A stretch of DNA of 23,372 nt from a virus, in the IMG/VR virus record IMGVR_UViG_3300042564_000375, positions 1-23,372 of that record; one strand, written 5' to 3'. A model generated the notes under the pieces. That model was not told where the DNA came from. It did no database searches and saw only the letters and a program-made list of their open reading frames with translations. This document shows, in pieces, positions 16,839-23,372 of this stretch (its first letter is position 1; each line of letters opens with the position of its first letter). The position numbers and the translations under genes are program-made.

Positions 16839-17876
16839 ATGTTTTTATTGAAAGGTTTAGAATATTTGTGGATGCTGGTATTCATTATGATTACCGCAGG
16901 TATTGCAAAAGAACAAAATCTTTTTGCTAGTGCGTTTGCATATATTCAAGATACTGTTAAAAGCAATCGTATAATGGTTGCATTGGTTTCAGCAATTGGT
17001 GGAATTTTACCAATCGAGGGTCGGGTTACAGTCAGTGCTGGTGTATTAGACACGATGTGTTCAAATCATTCACACAATCACGGTAGAGAAAAAATGGGTA
17101 TCGTGGACTACCTTGGCAATCACCATTATTATCTTTGGAGTCCATTAGAAAAGACGGTCATTTTACCAATTGCCGCATTTGGTTTAACTTATGCCGCATG
17201 GATGTCAATGGTTTGGCCACTTCTCGCAGTATCACTTGCATTCATTGCAGGTTATATTTTCTTCACAGTTAAAGAAGAAGATATACATATCGACCGTACA
17301 GGTGACTTTAAAATTTCAGCAGTGCTTCGGAACGTTTTACCTTTCTTTACCGCAATAGGTGTCTACATTTATATGGGTGGAAAAGACAATGTTTTTGAAA
17401 TCTTTGGATTGCTTGCATTATATTATTGTTTGATTACCCAAACCTGGGATTACAAAAAGATTTTTAACTATATTAACTGGCAGGTTGTTCTTACTGTTGC
17501 AGTTGCTATTATTCTAGGCAACTATTTCAAATCACAAGAAGCTATGTTCAAAGCATGGTTGACAGGTTCGGTTATTGATCCAACAACTCTTGTAGGCATG
17601 GCAACCATTAGTGCAATCGGTTTTATTGCCAGTTTTCTGATGGGTAGTAGCGGAAAATACATAGCATTTGCTGTATTAACCGCACAGGTTTTTGGAGTAG
17701 AATATTTCTTATGGTTCTTTGCTGTTGATTATGTTGGATATCTAATAAGTCCAACACACAAATGTGTTGCCGTTGGAAATAGATACTTTGGAACTCCATT
17801 GGCTACATACTATAAAGCATTAGGAACTTGGGGTGTATCAATGCTTTTAGTTGCTGGTCTGTTTACTTTCATATAA
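16839..17876 (+). CDS. Polytopic membrane protein, DUF401-like permease
   Basis: 345 residues with about nine or ten hydrophobic helices, for example LEYLWMLVFIMITAGIA near the start, VILPIAAFGLTYAAW, VVLTVAVAIILGNYF and MLLVAGLFTFI at the end. GGILPIEGRVTVSAGVLDTM resembles the 'LPMPGGxxxSAP' signature of DUF401, and the later DYLGNHHYYLWSPLEKTVILP matches the family's 'NYWFRHxWEYxWPLYP' segment; DYVGYLISPTHKCVAVGNRYF matches the C-terminal 'GxLLSPxHxCLVxT' region. DUF401 proteins belong to the ion-transporter-like permeases with no settled substrate. A His-rich loop (HSHNHGREK ... GNHHYY) lies between the second and third helices and could bind metal. One base separates it from the preceding gene, so the two probably work together. 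Very unusual between structural genes. Confidence 0.75.
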   Translation: MFLLKGLEYLWMLVFIMITAGIAKEQNLFASAFAYIQDTVKSNRIMVALVSAIGGILPIEGRVTVSAGVLDTMCSNHSHNHGREKMGIVDYLGNHHYYLWSPLEKTVILPIAAFGLTYAAWMSMVWPLLAVSLAFIAGYIFFTVKEEDIHIDRTGDFKISAVLRNVLPFFTAIGVYIYMGGKDNVFEIFGLLALYYCLITQTWDYKKIFNYINWQVVLTVAVAIILGNYFKSQEAMFKAWLTGSVIDPTTLVGMATISAIGFIASFLMGSSGKYIAFAVLTAQVFGVEYFLWFFAVDYVGYLISPTHKCVAVGNRYFGTPLATYYKALGTWGVSMLLVAGLFTFI

Positions 17877-17879
17877 ATA
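17872..17879 (+). promoter_or_regulatory. T4-type late promoter (TATAAATA)
   Basis: An exact TATAAATA overlaps the stop of the permease gene and lies 18 bases before the ATG at 17898. It marks the restart of late transcription downstream of the metabolic-looking pair. Confidence 0.7.
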
Positions 17880-17897
17880 CACAATGACGGAAAAATA

Positions 17898-18191
17898 ATG
17901 TCAATTAACTATAATTATTCAATAAACACAGTAAAGAAAATTAATGAAAATGGATTTGAAAATGCTGTTGTTCAAGTCTATTGGTCATTAGTAGGTACAA
18001 ATGAATCTGGTCAAACCAGTAGAGTGCATGGAACCTCTACTTTTTCTACCAATGAATTAAATTCAAATGAAGATTTTATACCATTCGACCAAGTGTCTGA
18101 TGAAACTATTGTTTCTTGGATACAAAATTCCGTCTCGGAAGAACAAGATACACACATGAAAAATCTAATACAACAAGAAATCGGTGTATAA
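17898..18191 (+). CDS. Small late protein, paralog of next gene (97 aa)
   Basis: Sits directly behind a perfect late promoter. Contains AVVQVYWSLVGTNESGQTSRV and FIPFDQVSDETIVSWIQNSV, which align with AVVQTYWQKIGTDENGN and FIPFEDLTEEDVLDWIKTVV in the following gene, so the two arose by duplication. I recall this fold from small proteins of aquatic T4-like phages near the neck genes (possibly the group named DUF7936; not certain). No membrane or enzyme motif. Strong late promoters suggest an abundant late product, so a minor virion or assembly protein is plausible. Confidence 0.75.
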   Translation: MSINYNYSINTVKKINENGFENAVVQVYWSLVGTNESGQTSRVHGTSTFSTNELNSNEDFIPFDQVSDETIVSWIQNSVSEEQDTHMKNLIQQEIGV

Positions 18192-18229
18192 TCATTCACC
18201 ATAACCTGCCCACATTTTAGGAGAAAATA

Positions 18230-18616
18230 ATGGCAATTACTTACACATGGAAAATTACCGGTCTAAAGACCAAAGACGTATCAGACGACAAACCAGCGGC
18301 TGTTGTACAAACATACTGGCAAAAGATTGGTACAGATGAGAACGGAAACGAAGGAACATTCTCTGGTGCAACACCGTTTACGGTTGACCCAACAGATGAG
18401 TCTGGTCCATTCATTCCCTTTGAAGATTTGACGGAAGAAGATGTACTAGACTGGATCAAAACAGTCGTTGTCGGTGGCTATGCAGATCATGTTAACGGGC
18501 AGATTGCAAAACAGATTGAAGACAAGATCAGTCCAGTGGTGGAGAATCGTTTACCATGGGCGCCAGTTACGGCAAACACTCCAGCCCCTGGCATGAGTGC
18601 TAATACAGCTGGATAA
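18230..18616 (+). CDS. Small late protein, second paralog (128 aa)
   Basis: Preceded by AGGAGA 5 bases before the ATG. Starts MAITYTWKITGLKTKDV, then AVVQTYWQKIGTDENGNEG, FSGATPFTVD, FIPFEDLTEEDVLDWIKTVV and a polar Pro-rich tail (APVTANTPAPGMSANTAG) absent from the shorter paralog upstream. The first half looks like a beta-sandwich with alternating strands and the second like a helix. Function unknown; likely late virion-related. Confidence 0.75.
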   Translation: MAITYTWKITGLKTKDVSDDKPAAVVQTYWQKIGTDENGNEGTFSGATPFTVDPTDESGPFIPFEDLTEEDVLDWIKTVVVGGYADHVNGQIAKQIEDKISPVVENRLPWAPVTANTPAPGMSANTAG

Positions 18617-18619
18617 ATA
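18612..18619 (+). promoter_or_regulatory. Probable T4-type late promoter (GATAAATA)
   Basis: GATAAATA has one mismatch to the consensus at the first base. It overlaps the end of the previous gene and lies 32 bases before ATG 18652, matching the placement of the exact copies at 3669 and 17872. Confidence 0.55.
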
Positions 18620-18651
18620 TACAGTTACACAACATTTTATTAGGAAAAATT

Positions 18652-18843
18652 ATGAACGAACAAAAAGTAACCCTTGAATTGACTATTTCCCAACTCAACA
18701 CAATCCTTGGTGGTCTAGCAAAGCTACCAATTGAAGTGGGTATTGATGCATTTCAAGCAGTGCAACAACAAGCACAAGCACAATTGGGTCAACCAAGTTC
18801 AAACACACCACCAGGTCCATTGTCCAGCAAAGTAATTAACTGA
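18652..18843 (+). CDS. Small hypothetical phage protein (63 aa)
   Basis: Has a good Shine-Dalgarno (AGGAAA, about 6 bases upstream) and its own probable late promoter. Sequence begins MNEQKVTLELTISQLNTILG, then LAKLPIEVGIDAFQAVQQQA and a Gln/Pro-rich tail. The pattern of a beta strand, a helix starting 'sxxQLNTILxxLxKLP', and a Gln-rich helix recurs in small proteins of cyanophages and other T4-like phages, as far as I recall. No function is known to me. Confidence 0.7.
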   Translation: MNEQKVTLELTISQLNTILGGLAKLPIEVGIDAFQAVQQQAQAQLGQPSSNTPPGPLSSKVIN

Positions 18844-18849
18844 TTTATA

Positions 18850-18876
18850 TAAGGTAATTGGGCAATAAATACCTTA
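18850..18876 (+). other. 7-base inverted repeat enclosing a late promoter
   Basis: TAAGGTA (18850-18856) and TACCTTA (18870-18876) are perfect complements around a 13-base loop that contains most of the AATAAATA element. There is no following T-run, so it is not a typical intrinsic terminator. It might be a weak RNA hairpin or a chance repeat. Confidence 0.35.
18864..18871 (+). promoter_or_regulatory. Probable T4-type late promoter (AATAAATA)
   Basis: One mismatch from TATAAATA, 23 bases before the ATG of gene 13 and followed by a strong AAGGAG ribosome-binding site at 18881-18886. Likely drives the 13-17 neck/terminase operon. Confidence 0.55.
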
Positions 18877-18894
18877 CAATAAGGAGAAATATTA

Positions 18895-19671
18895 ATGCCT
18901 TCGGTTACCAATAGACAATCATTTAAAGAATACTGCCTTCGTAGACTCGGTTTTCCAACCATCGAAATCAACCTTGATGACGATCAAATAGAAGACCGAA
19001 TCGATGATGCGTTCCAGTACTGGCAAGACTACCATTTTGATGCACTTCAAAAGGTATACTACATCAAGCAATTAGACGCAACAGATATCTCCAATCGGTA
19101 TATCAATATGTCACCGAGTGTGACAAGAGATGCTGGTAATAATGCTGTAACGATTGTTGGTGTCACCCGTGTCTTTCCGATTTCAGACTCGATTAACACA
19201 AACAATATGTTTGACCTACGTTATCAACTCCGTCTGAATGAATTGTATGACTTTACTTCTGCATCTTATGTTAACTATACGTTGACGATGCAACACCTAC
19301 GTTCACTAGAGATAATGTTCACTGGTGAAGTTCCAATTCGCTATCAACGACACATGAACAAACTCTTTTGTGATTGGGGTTGGGGTTCAGCCGTCAAAGC
19401 AGGTGATGTGGTGATTGCCGAATCATATGCAATGATTGACTCTGCTCAGTATGCATCAGTCTGGAATGACCGTTGGCTCAAAGAATATGCCACAGCACTC
19501 ATTAAGAAAAATTGGGGTACCAATCTTAAAAAGTTTGCTGGTGTCCAACTCCCTGGTGGTGTTGTTCTAAATGGTCAAGTAATTTTTGATGAAGCAACGG
19601 AAGAAATTAAAGCGTTGGAAGAAGAAATGTCCAGCAAGTACGAATTACCAGTTGACTTCTATCTGAACTAA
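18895..19671 (+). CDS. gp13: Neck protein gp13 (head completion)
   Basis: 258 residues behind AAGGAG with 8-base spacing. The N-terminus NRQSFKEYCLRRLGFPTIEI followed by LDDDQIEDRIDDAFQYWQDY is the hallmark of the gp13 family of aquatic T4-like phages. In T4, gp13 and gp14 form the neck that seals the filled head and makes the tail docking site. T4 gp13 is about 309 residues, so this is a compact member. LEIMFTGEVPIRYQRHMNKL and AQYASVWNDRWLKEYATALI are further conserved-looking blocks. The stop overlaps the next start (TAATG), coupling production of the two neck partners. Confidence 0.88.
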   Translation: MPSVTNRQSFKEYCLRRLGFPTIEINLDDDQIEDRIDDAFQYWQDYHFDALQKVYYIKQLDATDISNRYINMSPSVTRDAGNNAVTIVGVTRVFPISDSINTNNMFDLRYQLRLNELYDFTSASYVNYTLTMQHLRSLEIMFTGEVPIRYQRHMNKLFCDWGWGSAVKAGDVVIAESYAMIDSAQYASVWNDRWLKEYATALIKKNWGTNLKKFAGVQLPGGVVLNGQVIFDEATEEIKALEEEMSSKYELPVDFYLN

Positions 19672-20546
19672 TGGCAACAAATCTTTATTTCAATAACTTT
19701 GGTAGTAGTCCAGAGCAAAGGCTCATGGAAGACTTGATGATTGAAACCATTAAAATTAATGGTGTCGATTGCTATTACATTCCAAACATCAATGAGGCTG
19801 CCAGAGATTTGATCTATGGTGAAGACCCACTCAAGAAGTTTACTGCCGCATATCCACTAGAACTCTATATCACTAATGTAGATGGCTATGAAGGTGAAAG
19901 AGAGTTCTTCTCTAAATTTGGTTTAGAAATTCGCAACAACATGTCTGTGATTGTTTCTAAACGTTCTTTCTCACGTTGGGTTCCACAAGATAGATACGTC
20001 AGACCAAACGAAGGTGATCTCATTTACATTCCATTTCTCTCACAAAGAGGTGAGATATATGAAATCAAATATGTAAATTACACAGACGCATTTTATGTTA
20101 TGGGTAACAAGTATCCATATTTCTACAAACTAGAACTTGAGAAATTCAAATACTCACAAGAAACAATTGATGTTGGTATTCCAAACATCGATGAGATTGT
20201 TTACGAGAACGCATACAACATCACACTCACAATGAATACTGCTACTGGCAATGGTAACTTTATTCGTGGTGAATCTGTACACAACACATCAAACTCTGCT
20301 TATGGTACAGTCACAAGTTGGGATAGACCAACTGGTATATTGAAAGTTACAGATTTGTATGGTGACTTTGCAAACAATACACTCGTTCGTGGTAACACAA
20401 GTAATGCATCTTACACAACTTCTCAGACACCTGATGAGTTAATTGATCCGCAAGAACGTGAAATCTATGACAACAAAGTCATTCAAACAGAAGCGGATGA
20501 AATTATTGATTTCTCAGAATCAAATCCTTTTGGTAGCATAACATGA
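19671..20546 (+). CDS. gp14: Neck protein gp14 (head completion)
   Basis: 291 residues, starting in the stop of gp13 and ending in an ATGA overlap with gp15. N-terminal MATNLYFNNFGSSPEQRLME, then IKINGVDCYYIPN, RDLIYGEDPLKKF and EFFSKFGLEIRNNMSVIVSK are typical of T4 gp14. It joins gp13 in the neck between portal and tail. Residues 197-248 hold a small beta module (FIRGESVHN ... YGTVTSW ... GILKVTDLYGDF ... NASY) that also occurs in the next gene; it looks like an inserted surface domain. The acidic C-terminus (TEADEIIDFSESNPFG) is likely a binding tail. Confidence 0.9.
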   Translation: MATNLYFNNFGSSPEQRLMEDLMIETIKINGVDCYYIPNINEAARDLIYGEDPLKKFTAAYPLELYITNVDGYEGEREFFSKFGLEIRNNMSVIVSKRSFSRWVPQDRYVRPNEGDLIYIPFLSQRGEIYEIKYVNYTDAFYVMGNKYPYFYKLELEKFKYSQETIDVGIPNIDEIVYENAYNITLTMNTATGNGNFIRGESVHNTSNSAYGTVTSWDRPTGILKVTDLYGDFANNTLVRGNTSNASYTTSQTPDELIDPQEREIYDNKVIQTEADEIIDFSESNPFGSIT

Positions 20547-21544
20547 CAGCAACAAATTATTCTTACCATCGCACGATTAGAAAGATGGTTGTTGCGTTCG
20601 GCAACATCTTTAATGAAATTAATTTGGTGCGTTATGATTCAAACGGCTACGAAAAGGAACATTTTCTTGTTCCAATCGTGTATGGTGGAAAAGAGAAGTA
20701 TGTTTCTCGTATAGAAGGTGATCCAAACCTCGACAAGAAAACACAGATAACATTACCAATCATGTCTTTCGTAATGGAAAACATGAAGTATGATGCAGCC
20801 AGAAAATTAAATACGAACTTTAAGACAACTGTTCCATCCAGTACAACCGCATTATCGGTTTACAATCCAGTCCCATTTGATTTTGAATTTACTCTGTATG
20901 CATATGTTCGCAACATTGAAGATGGCGCACAACTTATGGAGAAGATTCTTCCATACTTTACACCAGATTATACGATCTCTGTGAATCTGATACCAGAACT
21001 TGGACTTGTTAAACAACTACCAATCATTCTTAATGACGTTTCAAATGAAGTTGATTATGAAGGCGACTACAATACAAACATCCGTTCTATCATTTGGACT
21101 CTTAACTTTACTGTAAAAGGTTATTTGTATGGACCTGTTTCACAACCAAAAATTATTAGAAGTTCAATTACAAACATTATTAATGAACCTTCATTACATG
21201 AGCATAATGTTACTGGTACTATGGCAACAGGTGGGTTAGGCAACTACCAATTTGGTGAAGATGTGTATCAAGGTTACTCTTATGATACAGCAACAGCAAC
21301 AGCTAAGGTTGTATCTTGGAACTCTACCTCAAAATTATTAGAACTCACTGATGTATTTGGACATTTAACTAGCGGTAAAAAAGTAATTGGTGTGACTACA
21401 AACGCAACATGGTCAGCAAACAGTTTCAATCTAACATCAAATTCTTCAGTTAAGATTACTGTTGCACCGAACCCATCAAATGTTGTGATGCCAAATAATT
21501 ATACATATACTATCACAACACAAGAATATCCTAATATAACTTAA
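20543..21544 (+). CDS. gp15: Tail sheath stabilizer/completion protein gp15
   Basis: 333 residues; ATGA overlap with gp14. SYHRTIRKMVVAFGNIFNEI, FLVPIVYGGKEKYVSRI and TQITLPIMSFVMENMKYDA, followed by DFEFTLYAYVRNIEDGAQLM and LPYFTPDYTISVN, are gp15 signatures. In T4, gp15 caps the tail tube and sheath and binds the neck. T4 gp15 is about 272 residues; here the extra length is a C-terminal module (about 237-290) resembling the insertion in gp14, followed by a Ser/Asn-rich tail. Order 13-14-15-16-17 is as in T4. Confidence 0.9.
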   Translation: MTATNYSYHRTIRKMVVAFGNIFNEINLVRYDSNGYEKEHFLVPIVYGGKEKYVSRIEGDPNLDKKTQITLPIMSFVMENMKYDAARKLNTNFKTTVPSSTTALSVYNPVPFDFEFTLYAYVRNIEDGAQLMEKILPYFTPDYTISVNLIPELGLVKQLPIILNDVSNEVDYEGDYNTNIRSIIWTLNFTVKGYLYGPVSQPKIIRSSITNIINEPSLHEHNVTGTMATGGLGNYQFGEDVYQGYSYDTATATAKVVSWNSTSKLLELTDVFGHLTSGKKVIGVTTNATWSANSFNLTSNSSVKITVAPNPSNVVMPNNYTYTITTQEYPNIT

Positions 21545-21546
21545 TT

Positions 21547-21981
21547 ATGTCAAAGTTTGAAAAAAACATGTCTGAAATCTTTGATGTGGATGTCAAGATT
21601 GAACAACCAGTACAAGAAATTTTACCTGCTGTAGTTGAGGAGAGAACCAAGTTTGGTACTCCTGCTCGGCTTGAAGATGACCTTGACCAAGACTATGAAG
21701 AATCTCGCAAGACAATTAAAGAACTGGTAAACAAGGGTAACCAAGCCATCGACCATCTTCTTGCCATTGCATCTGAGTCTGAACACCCACGTGCATTTGA
21801 AGTTGTAGCCACACTCATTAAGAATACAGCAGACGCAAACGAAAAACTTATGACGATGCAAAAAGCGGTACGTGATATGAAGAACATCAAACAAAAGAGT
21901 GATGTTACTGTTGACAAGGCAATTTTTATTGGTTCGACATCTGAACTATCTAAATTAATTAAAGCGCAGAATGGCAGTTAA
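21547..21981 (+). CDS. gp16: Small terminase subunit gp16
   Basis: 144 residues, slightly shorter than T4 gp16 (164). It begins 2 bases after gp15 and overlaps the large terminase gene by 11 bases. The predicted central coiled coil (TIKELVNKGNQAIDHLLAIA ... FEVVATLIKNTADANEKLMT) matches the oligomerising core of the family, which forms rings that recognise the concatemer and stimulate the gp17 ATPase. Position directly before gp17 makes the assignment firm although sequence identity in this family is low. Confidence 0.85.
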   Translation: MSKFEKNMSEIFDVDVKIEQPVQEILPAVVEERTKFGTPARLEDDLDQDYEESRKTIKELVNKGNQAIDHLLAIASESEHPRAFEVVATLIKNTADANEKLMTMQKAVRDMKNIKQKSDVTVDKAIFIGSTSELSKLIKAQNGS

Positions 21982-23372
21982 TAATAAAGATTCGTATCGT
22001 GATAATCCACTTCTCAAGAAAGCCGGCGTTGAACACGCATACACACAAGAAGAAGTCGATGAGTATATAAGATGTTCTAAAGACCCGGTATATTTTGCTG
22101 AAAGATATATCAAGATCGTCAACGTTGACCGTGGTTTAATGCCATTTGAGATGTGGGACTTCCAAAAGGAAATGATTCGCACATATCACGAACATAGATT
22201 CTCAATTACAAAATGTCCCCGTCAGGTTGGTAAAACCACAACCTCTGTTGCTTATCTACTTTGGGTAACATTGTTCTCATCAGACCAAAACATCGCAGTT
22301 CTTGCCAACAAAGGCTCACTCGCACGTGACATTCTTGCCAAGTACCAACTTGCATATGAAAACTTACCTATGTGGCTACAGCAAGGTGTTATCACATGGA
22401 ACAAAGGTAACGTTGAACTAGAGAACGGCTCAAAAATTATTGCCGCTTCAACTTCAAGTTCAGCAGTTCGTGGTGGAGCATTTAACATTGTATTCTTGGA
22501 CGAGTTTGCGTTCGTTCCAGCCAACATTGCCAATGAGTTCTTTAACTCTGTTTACCCTGTTATCTCATCTGGTAAAACAACCAAGATTATTATTGTGTCA
22601 ACACCTAACGGAATGAATCTATTCTACAAACTCTGGATGGATGCTATCGGTAAGAAGAACGGCTATCAAACATTCGAGATTCACTGGTCTATGGTCCCTG
22701 GTCGTGATGAAAAATGGAAAGAAGAAACTATTAAGAACACTTCTGAAGAACAGTTCAGACAAGAGTTTGAATGTGAATTTTTGGGTTCTACCAACACACT
22801 TATCTCTGGTTCCAAGTTGGCTCAGTTGGTATACAAAGAGCCGATTGCCAAACATGAGTTGTTGCATCTGTATGAATATCCAATCAAAGGTGATGATGAA
22901 CGTACAGCAGACCACATCTATGCAATTACTGTTGACCCTGCTGAGGGTAGAAACATGGATGCGTCATCGTTCTCGGTGTTTGATGTATCTGCGGTACCAT
23001 ACCGACAAGTTGCAAAGTACAATTCATCTTCCATATCTCCAGTTCTATTCCCAACAGTGATCTATAACACAGCTAAACTGTTTAACGATGCGTATGTTTT
23101 GGTTGAGATAAATAATACACCACAAATTGCTGACACTTTACACCAAGACCTTGAATATGAGAACGTGGTGAAGATTGAAACTGGTAACAAAAAAGCACAA
23201 GCGATGGGTACTGGTTTCGGTAGAGGTATTCAACTGGGTATCAAGATGTCTCCCCAGGTTAAACGAATCGGATGTTCAAATCTGAAGACTTTAATAGAAA
23301 ATGACAAACTAATTATCAACGATTTTGATACTATCTCCCAACTTACAACGTTCGTTTCAAGTATGAACAGTT
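21971..23372 (+). CDS. gp17: Large terminase subunit gp17 (ATPase/nuclease), 3' truncated
   Basis: Starts at ATG 21971 inside the end of gp16 and runs open to the window end (467 codons seen; T4 gp17 is 610). ATPase domain: Walker A CPRQVGKTT (residues 82-90, Lys88), Walker B IVFLDEFAF (Asp177, catalytic Glu178) and the coupling motif STPNG (210-214). Nuclease domain (RNase H fold): ITVDPAEG with Asp322 and VEINN with Glu379. Their 57-residue separation equals that of T4 Asp401 and Glu458; the third acid (T4 Asp542, in the 'DDLVM' motif) would fall just past the window. It packages DNA through the portal and cuts headful concatemers. Confidence 0.95.
   Translation, partial: MAVNNKDSYRDNPLLKKAGVEHAYTQEEVDEYIRCSKDPVYFAERYIKIVNVDRGLMPFEMWDFQKEMIRTYHEHRFSITKCPRQVGKTTTSVAYLLWVTLFSSDQNIAVLANKGSLARDILAKYQLAYENLPMWLQQGVITWNKGNVELENGSKIIAASTSSSAVRGGAFNIVFLDEFAFVPANIANEFFNSVYPVISSGKTTKIIIVSTPNGMNLFYKLWMDAIGKKNGYQTFEIHWSMVPGRDEKWKEETIKNTSEEQFRQEFECEFLGSTNTLISGSKLAQLVYKEPIAKHELLHLYEYPIKGDDERTADHIYAITVDPAEGRNMDASSFSVFDVSAVPYRQVAKYNSSSISPVLFPTVIYNTAKLFNDAYVLVEINNTPQIADTLHQDLEYENVVKIETGNKKAQAMGTGFGRGIQLGIKMSPQVKRIGCSNLKTLIENDKLIINDFDTISQLTTFVSSMNS

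Noticed and set aside
22641-23060. 139-codon frame overlapping the large terminase
   Set aside because: It lies in another frame of gp17, which has all expected ATPase and nuclease motifs; the overlapping frame has no family resemblance.

Overview
This window is a compactly packed, AT-rich stretch of a T4-like myovirus genome (Caudoviricetes). All genes lie on the + strand and gaps are at most about 50 bases, so no gene-free stretch needs separate comment. The virus is most likely marine or freshwater and related to the cyanophage/pelagiphage-type T4-like phages. That assignment rests on the gene block 13-14-15-16-17 (neck, tail-sheath terminator and terminase proteins) in the T4 order, on T4-type late promoters (TATAAATA or one-base variants) before late genes, and on tail-fibre modules I recall from aquatic T4-like phages. 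I saw no tRNA, integrase, CRISPR array or insertion sequence. The host cannot be determined from the sequence.

Layout. (1) Positions 1-3681: the 3' part of a very large modular structural protein, with coiled-coil-like 11/26-residue repeats and a five-copy propeller-like repeat block; its 5' end lies outside the window. (2) 3714-8723 and 8731-11865: two paralogous giant fibres. Each has a shared N-terminal cassette, three collagen-like tracts made almost only of Gly-Pro-Ile, a shared 83-residue module, 'FYDSxNTxYYxDP' repeats (eight and two copies), and a C-terminal S74-type intramolecular chaperone that probably cleaves itself off after trimer folding. (3) 11868-13945: two tandem paralogous repeat-rich proteins, probably accessory fibre or adhesin components. 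(4) 13956-15222: two unrecognised proteins, one coiled-coil, possibly fibre-assembly helpers. (5) 15209-17876: an unexpected metabolic-looking pair, a U32-peptidase-like Fe-S domain fused to a class I methyltransferase, followed by a DUF401-like polytopic membrane permease. (6) 17898-18843: three small proteins, two of them paralogous, separated by late promoters. (7) 18895-23372: neck proteins gp13 and gp14, tail completion protein gp15, small terminase gp16 and large terminase gp17, which is cut by the window end.

The genes work together as follows. Groups 1-3 would build the host-recognition apparatus. Group 7 closes the DNA-filled head, caps the tail and packages the genome. Group 5 does not fit a virion role and is the most likely place for undescribed biology. 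Frequent stop/start overlaps (TAATG, ATGA, 11-14 base overlaps) indicate translational coupling within late transcripts that start at the identified late promoters.
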